Below, one piece after another: positions 7,201 through 19,146 of a stretch of DNA of 64,000 nt (its first letter is position 1; each line of letters begins with the position of its first letter). Source of the DNA: Sphingopyxis sp. PET50. GTDB taxonomy: Bacteria > Pseudomonadota > Alphaproteobacteria > Sphingomonadales > Sphingomonadaceae. The DNA is taken from NCBI RefSeq assembly GCF_025244705.1, contig NZ_CP104207.1, positions 372,001 through 436,000 of the forward strand. Reading direction: 5' to 3'. The notes below the pieces were generated by a model, which was given only the letters and a program-made list of their open reading frames with translations, did no database searches and was not told the DNA's origin. The position numbers and the translations under genes are program-made.

Positions 7201-10200
7201 TTATTCGCTCGGCGGCGTCCACAGATCGTCGTTGCCCGCGCCGGTCACCGGATCGTCGAGCAGCGGCTGGCCGGTGAGCGGGTCGAGGCTGCGCATCGTG
7301 ATCAGGGGGATCGGCAGGCCCATGCCCTCGGCGTCGTCGCCCTCTTCCCCATCGTCTTCCCGGTCGCGGATGACGTCCTGGACCGGGAAGGAGCTTTCGA
7401 ATTCGAGGAAGGCGCAGGTCGTCGAACTGACGATCAGGCAGCCGTTCATCGTCGATCCCGAATCGAAGGCGAGGCCGCTGCCCGCGAGCGGGCCGCTGCC
7501 GATCACAAAGCCGTCGATCGACAGCAGCGGGATCGCGTCGAGGCCGGTGACCTGGCCCGACGAGCCGAGGTGGACGCCATTGATGACGATGCGTGTAGCA
7601 GAGCCCTCGACATTCACATTGAGCCCGAGCGGACCGAAGGTCAGCCCGCGGCGCTGCGCGAAGCGGTCGCCGGCGCCGCTGTTCTGGACATAGAAGCCGC
7701 CGACGACACTGACGTCGATGCCGCCCGCCGCCAGCGCCCCCTCGTCCAGGAGGATGCCGTCGTTCTGCGCCAGCCGGTCGTCGATCGCGTCGATGCCGGT
7801 CGCGCTGCCGACGTCGGCGATCGCGCCGGCCGTCGCGACGATCACGTCGTCCGACTGAAGGTTCAGCATCCCGCCCAGCGCCGTGCCGCTGCCGGTCAGC
7901 TTGATCGTCCCTTCGCCCAGGATGACCTCCAGCGCGTCGTCGGCGAAGATGTTGAGGCTGTTGCCGTCGGACATGCCGGTCAGCGACACGTCGCCGATCA
8001 CGCGCGCCTTGCCGGGCGTCGCGATGGTCAGCGATCCGCTCGCGCCGAGGTTCGCAGTCGATCCGCCCGCGGTCATCGTGAAATCGTCGATGACAACGTC
8101 GGGCTGCTCGCTGCTGCCGATGCTGGCGATCGGGACGGGCAGGGCGCCCGGCGCCGCCGCGACGAAGCCGCCCAGATTCTCGTCGACCTTCGGCGCGAAG
8201 ATCGTGATGTCGTTGCCGAACAGCCGCGTCATTTCGGTCTGGTCGATATGGTAGCCATCGCGCGTGCCGGTGCCGCCGATGAAGGTCACGCGGGTGTTCG
8301 ACGTGTTGCGGATGTCGAGGATTTCGGTTGTGCCGCCGGTGCCGAGGCGGCCGTTCGAGTCGATGACGATGTCGCTCGACCCCAGCGCCATCTGCCGGCC
8401 TGTGACGCCGCCGTTGACGGTCAGCACGCCGCCCGCCTCGCCGATGAGCGTCGCGTCGGCGGTGACGGTGCCGAGCGTCATGTCGTCGTCGGCGTCGAGC
8501 CGGACATCGGCGGCCTGAAGCTGCGTCACGGCGAGGTCGCCGTTCGTCGAACGAAGCGTCGCGGTTCCGGCAACGAAGCCGCTGGTCACCGCCAGATTGC
8601 CGCTGGCGGTGACCGACGCATCGCCGGCGTCGGCGTCGAGCTGGCTGAAGATCAGCGATCCCGGTCCCGCAATCTGGATGGCGTCGGCGCTCGCCGCGAC
8701 CGGTCCCGCCGACGAGAGATTGGCGATCTGGATGAGCCCGGCGTCGCTCGTCAGATTGGTCGCGCCGCCGCTGATGACGCTGTCGCCGGTCACGCCCAGC
8801 GCGCCCGAAAGCGACAGCGTGCCGCCCGCGCCGCTGACCGCCTGCAGGACGTTGACCGTCGTTCCCGCGGTCAGCGACAGGTCGCGGCCAGCGCGCAGCG
8901 CGCCGGCGTCGATCGCATCGCCGGCGGCGATGTCGATGTCGCGGCCCGCGGCGATCGAATCGACCAGCAGGGTGTTGCCGCCGACGACCGTCGTCAGCGT
9001 CGCGACATTCACCGACCCCGCGTCGATCGTGACGTCGCGCCCGGCGGCGACCGGGCCTGCGACCCCGACCGCGCCCGATGCGGAGACGGCAACGTCGCTG
9101 AAGGCGTCGAGCCCGGCCAGCGTCGCGTCGGCGCTCTGCGTGCGGATGCTGCTGTCGCCGCCGGTCTGGCCGAGGCCCAGCGTTTCGGCGCCATCGACGT
9201 CGAGCGACGTCGCCGCGGTGAGGAAGATGTCGTCGCCCGCGCTGAGTCCGTTCGCGGCGATCGCGCCGCCCGACGAGCGGATGTCGATATCGGCGCCGTC
9301 GAGCGAAGAGACGCCTTCGCCCTGACCGATGGTGAAGCCGCTTGCGGCGGTATAGCGGAGCAGGAAGCCGTCGAGGCCGGCGCCGGTGGCGGCGACGTTC
9401 GACGCGGTCACATCGCCCGCCGCGACGACATCGAGGTCGTCGCCCGCGGTCACGTCCGACAGCGCCGCGGTCGTGCCCGCCAGCACCAGCATGTCCTCGC
9501 CCGCGGTGACGCCGGTCAGCGTCGCCGATCCGCCGGCCCTGACGCCGACCATGCCCGCGCCGCTGCTGTCGGTCAGGACGACGTTGCCGCCGGCGTCGAA
9601 ATAGGCATTGCCGGCGGTGTTCGCGTCGCCGTTGCTCGGGTCGGGCGCGCCGCCCGCGGCATTGGCGGTGACCGCGATGATGCCGTCGGCGCTCATCTCG
9701 ATATCGCCGTCGGCCGCATAGCCGCCGCCGATATCGTCGGCGGCGATCACGCCGATATTGCTCGCCGCAACCGCGGTGCCGATCGCGACGTCGCCGCCGC
9801 TGCCGAAGGCGGAGAGCAGCCCGCCGGCGTCGATGTTGCCCACCGTGATGCTGTTGCCGATCAGAATGACGTCGCTCGCAGCGACGATCGCCGCGCCATC
9901 GATGCCTTCGGCGCCGGTCGCGGTGCCGTTGGCGTTCAGATTGACATAGTCGCCGGCGTCGAGTGTGTTGAAGGCGATCGACTGCGCATCGACCTCGATA
10001 TGGCCGCCCGCGGTCGAATTGCCGAGGTTCGATGCGCCGCTGGTCGTGATCTCGATATTGCCGTCGGCGATGATCGAATTGAGCCCGGTGGTGAAGCTGG
10101 TGGCGTTGACGATATAGTCGCCTGCCGCTTCACCATGCCCGACGACGACATTGCCGTCGATGTCGATGCCGACATTGCTGCCGATTTCCTCACCCTGCGG

Positions 10201-13200
10201 ATTGCTGCCGGTCGCGTCCATCAGCGCGACGCGGATATCGCCGCTGCCGGTGATGCCGATGTCGTCGCCCGCAAGCAGCGTGTCGAACGTGCCGCCGTCG
10301 GTCGTCGAGATGAACAGGTCGCTGCCCGCGCTGATCGTGCCGTCCGAATTGACCGCCCCGTTGGTCGCGGCGATGCCGACGACGCTGCCGCCCGTCACAT
10401 TGCCGAGAGCGACCGATGCACCGCGGATGTCGATCACGCTCGGCGCCAGGATGTCGCCGGTCATGTCGACCGCGCCTGCCGCTTCGATCGTGACCGGACC
10501 GTTGATGTCGAGCGTGCCGGTGGCGTGGATGCCGCCGGTCGTCGCGAGGAAGCCGACCGTCGCGGCGTCGATGTCGATGCCGTTGAGCTCGATATCGCCC
10601 GCCTGGATGCGGAAGATGCCCGTGACGTCGGCATTGCCCGTCAGGTTCACCGTCTCGCCGGCCTCGAGCGAGATATTGCGCCCCGAGGTCAGCGCGTTGG
10701 CGGCGATTGCGCCGACCGCATCGAAGACCATATTGTCGCCCGAACTGGCGTTGCCGACGTCGATATTGCCGCTGCGGCGGTCAGTGTCAGGATATTGTCG
10801 GCGCTCAGCAGGCTGTCGTTGTCGTGCGTGATGTCGCCGTTCGCGGAAAAGGTGACGTTGACACCGCTGACGTCGCCGCCCGTGACGATGTTGCCGACCG
10901 TCGCGGTCAGGTCGACGTCGGTGTCGGCGATGACCGACTGCAGGTCGAGGTTCCGGCCCCTGACGCTGGTGGTCAGACCCGACTGGAGCGTGCCGGTCGC
11001 GACGACATCGCGCGCCGAGGTGAGCGCGATATCGCCGCCGACATCGGCGCTGGTCAGCGTCAGCGGTCCACCGGTGGTCGTCGCGGTCAGCGAACCGCCC
11101 GCCTCGACGTCCTGCAGCGAAATGCCGAGCGCGTTGAAATTGACGTCGTCATTGGCGAAAGTGCTGCCGGTGACGGTCAGCGTGCCCGCGACGGTGCCCG
11201 ACACGTTGCTGCCGATCTCCTCGCCCTGCGGATTGCTGCCGTCGGCGGTAATCGACGCGATCGTCACATTGCCGCCCGCGGTGATCGAGACGTCGTCGCC
11301 CGCGACCAGCGCATTGAAGGTGCCGCCCGTCGCGGCGTCGAGAATCACGTCGGTGCTCGGCGCTGATCGTGCCGGTCGCATTGATCGCTCCGGCGGTCGA
11401 GGTCAGGAAGACGAACGAGTTGGAGCTGATATCGGCGGCGGCGATCGACCCGCCGGTCATCTGGACATAGTTGCCGCCGTTCGCCGTTCCGGTGATGCTG
11501 ATCGCGCCCGGCGCCTCCACCTCGAGCGAGGCGAGGGTGGTCACCGTGCCGTCGACCGTGACGTCGCCGTCGGTCGCGCGCAGCACGATCTGGCCGGAAT
11601 TGCCGAACCCGTTCCGCATGGCGACGCTGCTGCCCTCGACATACATGCCGCCACTGGTGATATCGCCGGTGACGTTGACCGCGCCGGCCGCGTCGATGAA
11701 GGTGAAATCGGCGGTGATCGGGCCGGTATCGACCGTACCGCCCGCGGTCAGACGCGTCTGGCCTGCAGTGTTGGTCGTCCCCGTGATCGTGATGCTGCCG
11801 GGGGTATCGACATAGGCGCCCGAGAAGTCGGCTTCATTGTCGAGGCCCCCTGCGGTGGTCAGGATCGAGCCGATGGCGACATCACCGCTGGCGGTGATGC
11901 GGATATCGTCGCCGGCCGCCAGATCGCCAAGGACGCCGTCGGCGGCGGAGCTGATCGTCAGGTCATGCCCCGCGGATAGCGCGCCGATCGCGGTGATCCC
12001 GCCGCTGGTCGAAGTCAGGAGGATGTCGGTGCCCGCGGCAACCGATTCGAGGTCGAGCGCGCTGCCGGTGATTGTCGTCACGAGGCCCGACCGCAGCGTC
12101 CCCGTCGAGCGCACGACATCGCTGGCGGTCGCGGTCAGATTGTCGAAGGCGTCAGCGTCGTTGGCGTCGATGGTGCCCGCCGAGGCGGTCAGGACGATGT
12201 TCGATCCATTGCCGGGCGAGGTGAAGATGCCGAAGCCGGTCATCGCGCTGGGATTGTCGTTGTAACCGATCGATCGCGTGTCGTTGCCGAGACCCGTGGT
12301 CGAGACATTGTCGACGATGACGCAGCAAGTGCCGCTCACGATCAGGTCGTCGCCCGCGGCCGAATTGGTGACGGTCGCGGTGTTGCCGGCCAGGACATAG
12401 AGATCCTCGCCCACGGTGGCGCCGTCGACGCTCGCGTTGGTTCCCGCGCGGACCCCGAACATCGTCGCCGCGCCGCTGCCCGCGAGGATGCTGGCCGTGC
12501 CATTGGCATCGACGAAGACATAGCCTTCCGCCCCGATACCGCTGGTGTCCGTATAGCCCCCGGTCGCCGTCGCCTGCGCGGTGATGTCGCCGGTCGCGTT
12601 CAGGTTGATGTTGCCGCCCGCCAGGAAGGCGCCGCCGATATTGCCGTCGGCGAAGATCGCGATATTGCCGTCGGTGGTCGCCGACAGATTGGCGTCGCCG
12701 CCGGTAGCGTTGGCGAACAGCGAGGCCGAAGTGACCGCGCTGTCGTTGATCCGGATCGTGTTGCCGGTCAGCGTGACGTCGCCGCCCGCGATGATGTTGT
12801 TGCCCAGGATGCCCTCGGCCCCCGGCGCGGTGCCGGTCGCGTTGAGGCCGATCGTCGTGCCCGCGTCGATGATGTTGAAGGCGATCGATTCGCCGTCGAC
12901 CGACACGAAGCCGCCCGCGGTCGAATTGCCGAGATCGACCGCGCCCGGCGAGGTGATGATGATGTCGCCGCCGGTGATGATCGAGTTGAGTCCGGTCGCG
13001 AAGCTGCCGACGTCGGCGATGAAATCATTGTCGGCTTCGGCATGCTCGACCGTCGCGGCGCCTGCGGTGCCGATGAAGATGTTGCTGCCGTCGACTTCGG
13101 AATCGAGCCCCGAGCCGTCGGTGTTCAGCGTGCCCGCCACCACCGTGCCGCCGATCAGGCTGATGTCGTCGCCGGCGGCCGCGTCGTTGATCGCCACTTC

Positions 13201-16200
13201 GCCGCCCGCATTGGCGGTCAGGTCGTCGCCGCTGGTCGTCGTGCCATAGACGTTGATCCGGCCCTCGGTCGCCAGCAGCAAGGTCAGCGTCTGGGCATCG
13301 AGCGAGTCGACGTCGATCGCGCTGTTGAGGCCGGTGGCGTTCATGAACAGGCTGGTGCCCGCGCTGACAAGGCTGCCCGGCGCGCTGCGGATCGAATTGA
13401 CCGCGGTGAAGTTGGCGCTGCCGCCGGTCTGGATCGTCGGCGCGGTGCCGTCGCGGAAATCGTGGCGGATATCGACCTGGTCGTCGACCGTGACGGTCAG
13501 GTCGCCGCCGACGTTGAGCTGGCCGCTGCCCTGCGCATAGACGCCGACCGAGCTGCCCGTGGTCAGCGACACCGCGCCGTCGGTCTGTATGAGGCCGCCG
13601 TCGTTGATGCCCAGGAAGATGCCCGCGGGCGCGAGGTCGGTGTCGTTGTTGGTCTGGTTGGCGAAGCCCGTCGCGCTCGCGGTCAGGCTGGCCATGCTGA
13701 TGTCGCCCTCGGCGATCAGCTCGATCCGGCCGGCGATGGAGCCGTCGGCATTGATATTGGTGTCGCCGAAGCTGATCGCGCCGGTGCTCGCTGGCGAACT
13801 GCGCGCTTCGAGGATGACGGTGCCGCCCTGATCGGCGAAACCCGAGCCGCCACCGTCGGCTCCGCCGGTGCCGTCGCCGCCGTCGCCGCCGTTGCCCGAC
13901 TGGCCGTTCGCCGACAGGGACACCGGCGCGCCGAGCGAGCCGATCGTGCCGCCGATCGTGGTCAGCTGGACCGTGCCGCCGATCCCGGCGCCCGCGATGC
14001 CGCCGTCGCCGCCGACGAAGTCCACCACGATGTCGTCCATCGTGCCGAGAATGCCGTCGCGTCCCGGGGAGTGTCGTCGAGCCGAAATTGTCGGCGCCGC
14101 GACCGCCGTCACCGGCCACGCCGTTGCTGCGGAGCCCGCTCGTGCCCAGGCGCCCGACGCCCAGATCCGCCGCGCCGTCGGTGACGAGAATCCGGACCGT
14201 GCCGCCGACCCCATCGCCGCCATTGCCCCCCGAAGGGCCGAAGATCCGGTCGCCGCCCGGACGCGCAAAGGCGTTACCGCCCGTACCGCCGATGCCCGTC
14301 GCCTCGAAGTTCGCATCGGTGACCAGCGCGTATCCGTCGGGACCGCGAACGTCGACGAGCGAGATGCCGCCGGCGCCAAGGCCGCCCTGGCCGCCCGCGC
14401 CGTCGAGGCCGATGCCGCCGTCGCCGCCGGTCGCGCTCGAATCGAGCAGGACGCCGAGCGCCCCCGCGTCGATATTGTCGATGACGGCCTGCGCCGTGCC
14501 GCCGATCCCGGCGCCGCCCTGGCCGCCGACGCTATTGCTGCCGCCCGTGCCGCCCTGGCCGTTGGAGTAGCTGGCGACGGTGCCGGCCGCACCGATCGCG
14601 GTCGTGAATTCGATCGAAGCATTGCCGCCGCGACCGGTGCCGCCGTCGCCGCCCGTTCCGATACCGGTCAGCGGCGGGCCGGAGGTCGCGCTGGAGAAAT
14701 TCCCGCCATTGCCGCCCAGGCCGAGCGCATCGGCGGTGACGTCGCCGGTCGACAGGTCGCCCGCGGTCAGCCGAACGATCGCGTCGCCGCCAATGCCATT
14801 GCCGCCCCGGCCCGTGTCGCCGACGACGCCGTTGAACGCGAAATAACCGCCGCCGTCGCCGCCCATGCCGGAGGAAAAGGCGCCTACCGTGGTTGCTGTT
14901 ACCGTCGCGGTGCCGTCGAGGTCGATCAGCGCGGTGCCCCCCTGGCCGTCGCCGCCGTCGCCGCCATCGGCCGGATTCGCGGGGTCATTGTCGTTGCCCG
15001 TCGCGCCTATCCCGCCGATGCCCGCCGCGGCGGCGGTGATGCTGGTCGCGGCCAGCGTGCCGCCGAACAGATTGACCGTGGCGCGGCCGCCGGCGGCATT
15101 GCCGCCGGTCTGGCCGGACCCGCCCGACGCGACGGCCGACGCGCCGATGGTCGTCGCGGTCAGCGTGCCGCCGGTCTGCACGATCGTCGCATTGCCCGCG
15201 CCGGCGGCGCCGCCGTTCCCCGCCGGGCCGCCATTGCCGAAGCCGCCATTGCCGCCGAATGCGCCCGCGTCGGCAAGAACGGCGGTGAGCGTGGTGTCGA
15301 TCGCGTCGATCTGGACCGTCGCGTCGCCGCCGGTGCCGGTCCCGCCGTCGCCGCCGAGGCTGTTGCTGCCGCCATCGCCGCCAAGGCCCGCGGCGAAGCT
15401 GCCGATCGTGCCGGTCACGCTCGGCGGTGTCGGTGAAGGTCGAAATCAGCGCGATGCCGCCCTGGCCCGATCCGCCGTTGCCGCCCGACGCGGCGGCGAC
15501 GGGTCCGCTGCTGCTGAGGAACAGGCTGCCGCCGCTGCCGCCCACGCCCGACGCGTCGGCGGTCACGTCGCCGATGGTCATGACGCCGCTGGCCAGCACG
15601 ATATTGGCGTTGCCGCCGGTGGCATCGCCGCCCGTGCCGCCATCGGCGTTGCCGCCCAACAGCGAAACGAAATCGCCGCCCGCGCCGCCTTCGCCGGTGG
15701 CGATGGCCGAAAGGCTCTGCACCGTCACCGTCGCGTCGCCGAGGATCGTGATTGTCGCGTTGCCGCCCTGCGCGTCGCCGCCCGCGCCCGGAACGGTCGG
15801 GGCCAGCGGATCGAGGTCGTCGCCCCCGGCGCCGAAGCCGCCGATGCCGGACGCGCTGGCGGTGAGCGATTGGGCGTCGATCGCGCCGCTGTTCAGGTTG
15901 ATGACCGCATCGCCGCCGAACCCGGGGCCCGACTTGCCCGGGCCGGGAGCCGCTCCGCCAAAGCCGTCCGCGGCGACCATCAGCGCGTTGACGTTCGCCG
16001 TCCCGCCGGACTGGGTGAAGGTCGCCGTGCCGCCACGGCCCTCGCTGCCCTGACCCTGCACCGAGCCCCCGAAGCCCGAAGCGGAGGCGGCGATGCTGTT
16101 GGCGGTCAGCGTGCCTGGCCTGGACGTCGATGGTGACGCCGCCGCCATTTCCTCTGGCCGCGCCGGACTGCGAGCCGCTGCCCTCCATTGCGGTGCCAGC

Positions 16201-19118
16201 GCTGCCGTCGGACGCCATCAGCGCGTCGGTGAAACTGATCACGCTCGTGTCGCCGGCGCTCGGCAGTAACTGGACCAGAATCGAACCGCCGCGTCCGACC
16301 GTGACATTGGAGGCCGTGAGCGCGTTGTCTCCGCCGGCCCTGCCGCCTGCCGAAAAGGAGCTGCCGCCCTGGAAATCGATCGTGCCGCCATCGGCGATGA
16401 GCTGGATCGTGCCGCCCGTGGCGTCGGTGCCGCCCGCCGAAGAGCCTGCGATTGCGTCGGTACTCAATTCGTTGACGGCGGACTGGTCGACCGTCGTGAA
16501 CACGCCATTGTTCGACGCGCGCACGTCGATCGTGCCGCCCTGCGCGCCGCCGTCGGCGCCCGCGACATTGTTGGTGTTCGCATTGGCCTCGGCCATGATG
16601 GCGCCCACCGAAATGGTGCCGCCGTCGGCGGTCAGGTCGATATCGCCGCCGGTGCTCGTACCCACCGTCTGTAGCAAGGTGCTGACCAGCTGACCCCCCG
16701 TTGCGGTGATCTGGAAGTCCGCGCCGACGTTTACCGTGCCGCCGCCGGTCGCGCTGACCGCGATATCGCCGCCCGTCGAGCTGCCGACATTATCGGCGAC
16801 GGCGGCGATCGCCCTCGCGTCGGCGACCGCGGTCCCGGTGACGCCCAGCGTTGCGCCATTGCCGGCGCTCATGTCGATCGTGCCGCCGGTCGCATTGCCC
16901 GATGTGGCGTTCGATCCGGCCGTATCGCTGGCGCCGCCGCTGGTCGCGCCGGCGTTCAGCGTCAGCGAATCGACGGTCAGATTGCCCGCGGTCGCGCCGA
17001 TGATGACATCGCCGCCGGTCGCATTGCCGCCCGTGGCATCCGCGCCGTTTGCGCCGCCGCCGGTGCCGGCCGCCGCCAGGGTGACGGCGCCGAGCGACGA
17101 GGGCGAGGAAAAGTCGGTCGCATATTCGAGTTCGGCAGTACCGCCATCGCCGTCGCCGCCATTCGCCGACGGAAAGGTACCGACGATCGGTAGGGAAATG
17201 GAGCCGCCGCCGGTCCCGCTGGCGTCCACCGTCGTCGACGGCGTGGTAACGGTCGTGCCGCCGGTCAGGATCCGCAAGGTGGCCGTGCCGCCGGTTCCGC
17301 TGCCTGACTGTAGATTCCCCGTGGCGCCGCTGCCGGTCGCGCTGACGTTGATCGCATTGCTGGCGGTGATGCTGCCGCCGTTCTGCGCCACCAGCGTCGC
17401 GGTGCCGCCCTGGCCGTTGCCGCCGATGTCGGCCACGGTGACCTCGCCCAGCGGGCTGGAGGTAAGGCCGCCGCCGCGCCCGCTCGCCGACACGCTGATC
17501 GTGTCGGCGGTCAGCGATCCGCCGGTTTCGACGGTCAGGGTGGCGGTGCCGCCGGTTCCGTCGCCGCCGTTGCCATCGACGTCGAGGCCGCCGGTCCCCT
17601 GGGCCTGGACGATCACATTGCCGCCGGCGACGACCTGGCCGCCGCTGATGTTGAGTTCGGCCGTGCCGCCGGTGCTGTCGCCGGTCACCGCATCGGCGAC
17701 GCCGTTCGATGCGATGCCCAGACTGCCGAGCACCGCGAGCGTCCCGCCGGTGACATTGACGGTCGCGCTCCCCGGCGTCCCGCCGGTGCCGTTCGATTGC
17801 ACGATCATGTTGCCGATCGCGCCGACAAGCTGGTTCGGCCCGACGTTCAGCGTCGCGCTGGCGTCGCCGATGAAGGTGGCATTCCCCTGGACGACGATGC
17901 GCCCGTTTTGCGGCGGCGGCGGGGCGGTCACCGGTCCGCCGGTCGGCAGGCTGAAGCGCGGGGCGCCGACGAAAGCGCCGCTGGCGCGCGCGGTGACGCT
18001 GCTCTGGAAAATCGTGTCGCTGACAGAGATGTTCGCGGCGGTCGTGTTCACCGGTGCGGCCGCGAGCGCGCCGCCCTGGATATTATAGCCCGCCGACAGC
18101 ACCACCGCGCCATCGGGGTCGGTCTGGGCGACCGCGGCATCCTGATAGCCGATCTGGCCCGACACCAGCATGGTGACCGCGTCGTTCTTGGGAATTGCGA
18201 CGAGGTAGACGCGGCTCTGGTCGGCGTCGTCCTGCTCGTGCGACGGGCCGCCGGTGGTGCCGGTGTGGGTGATGACGTCGCCACCCTCCGCACCGACGGT
18301 GACATTGATGTCGAACAGGCCGTTGTTGATCGTGATGTCGGCCTGTTCGGCGGCGACGAGCGCCGCAGATCCGTCGACATCAATGATGCCCGCCTGCGCG
18401 ACACGCGGCGCGACGAGCGCGATATAGCTGCTGCCCGGATTGCCGGGATTGGCGGCGCTGATGAACGCTCCCCCCGCGATTTCGACCGCCGAGGTGCTGC
18501 CCGAGGCGCCGCGAAAGCGGATTTCGCCGCCCGGGCCGAACAGGCCGCCGTTGGTGTCGATGTCGTTCGCGGTCAGCACCAGGCTGCCGACGTTGATCAC
18601 CGCATTCTGGCCGATCAGGATGCCGCTGCGGCGTTGTAGAACCAGATATTGCCGCCCTGGACCGCGCCCGCGCCCGCCGCGGGCGAGCCGATGTAGGAAT
18701 TGACGGTGCCGTTCAGCGCGATCTGGCGGCTGATCGGGATCGGCAGGCCCGAAAGCGGATCGATCGCGACGAAACGGTTGAGCACGGTATAATTGCCGGC
18801 GCCATAATATTCGAGCGTGTTGAGGGCGGGCAGGAAGTCGATCGGCGCGCCCGTCGCGGCGGTATCGGTCGGAGTCCAGTTGATGATCGTCTGGTTGCCG
18901 TTGGTCACGACCTGCGTCGTGTTCGGTTTGGCGGGCGGGTTGTTGACGATCGTCGCGGTGCCGAGGCCGGGGCTGGCGACGACTTGACCGGTGCCCTGAA
19001 CCTGCGCCAGCGCAGGGCCGCCGAGCGCGAGGGCGGCCATCCCCGCCGCGATCGCGCAACTGGTCAGCAGGCGCTGTTTGCCCTTGCGGGCGGAGGCGGT
19101 GGGGACAGTCATACGCAT
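7201..19118 (-). CDS. Giant filamentous haemagglutinin-type TPS exoprotein (TpsA), ~3,970 aa, frame broken six times
   Basis: A ribosome site (gagga) precedes MRMTVPTASARKGK; a signal peptide ending ...GGPALAQ follows, then a two-partner-secretion domain (TIINW, VLNRF, GGNIWFYNAA plus GILIG, the place of the usual NPNGI). Roughly 13.8-17.7 kb encode Gly-rich repeats (GGDGGxGxGGxA); 7.2-13.1 kb encode beta-helix-like repeats (LxAGxDIxLT). Frame changes occur near 18,625, 16,115, 15,420, 14,070, 11,358 and 10,770. Reading on in the shifted frame restores the repeat pattern each time, so this is one gene. At five of these sites deleting the extra bases restores GCCGGC. It should be exported as a long fibre by the FhaC-like partner encoded 28 bp upstream. 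Function (adhesion, contact or matrix) is inferred. Confidence 0.85.
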
Positions 19119-19146
19119 GGCGGAAGTCCTCGATGCAAAATTCATG

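Noticed and set aside
7117-11979. A long open frame (1,620 codons) on the plus strand
   Set aside because: It is the antisense of the exoprotein; its translation is Arg/Asp/Ala-rich with no domain. Such shadows are expected in high-GC, repeat-rich coding DNA. The same holds for plus-strand frames at 13.0-18.6 and 19.1-21.3 kb.
13000-17700. CRISPR array suggested by regular GC-rich repeats
   Set aside because: Repeats are codon-phased, variable and encode Gly-rich protein; there are no constant-length spacers and no cas genes.
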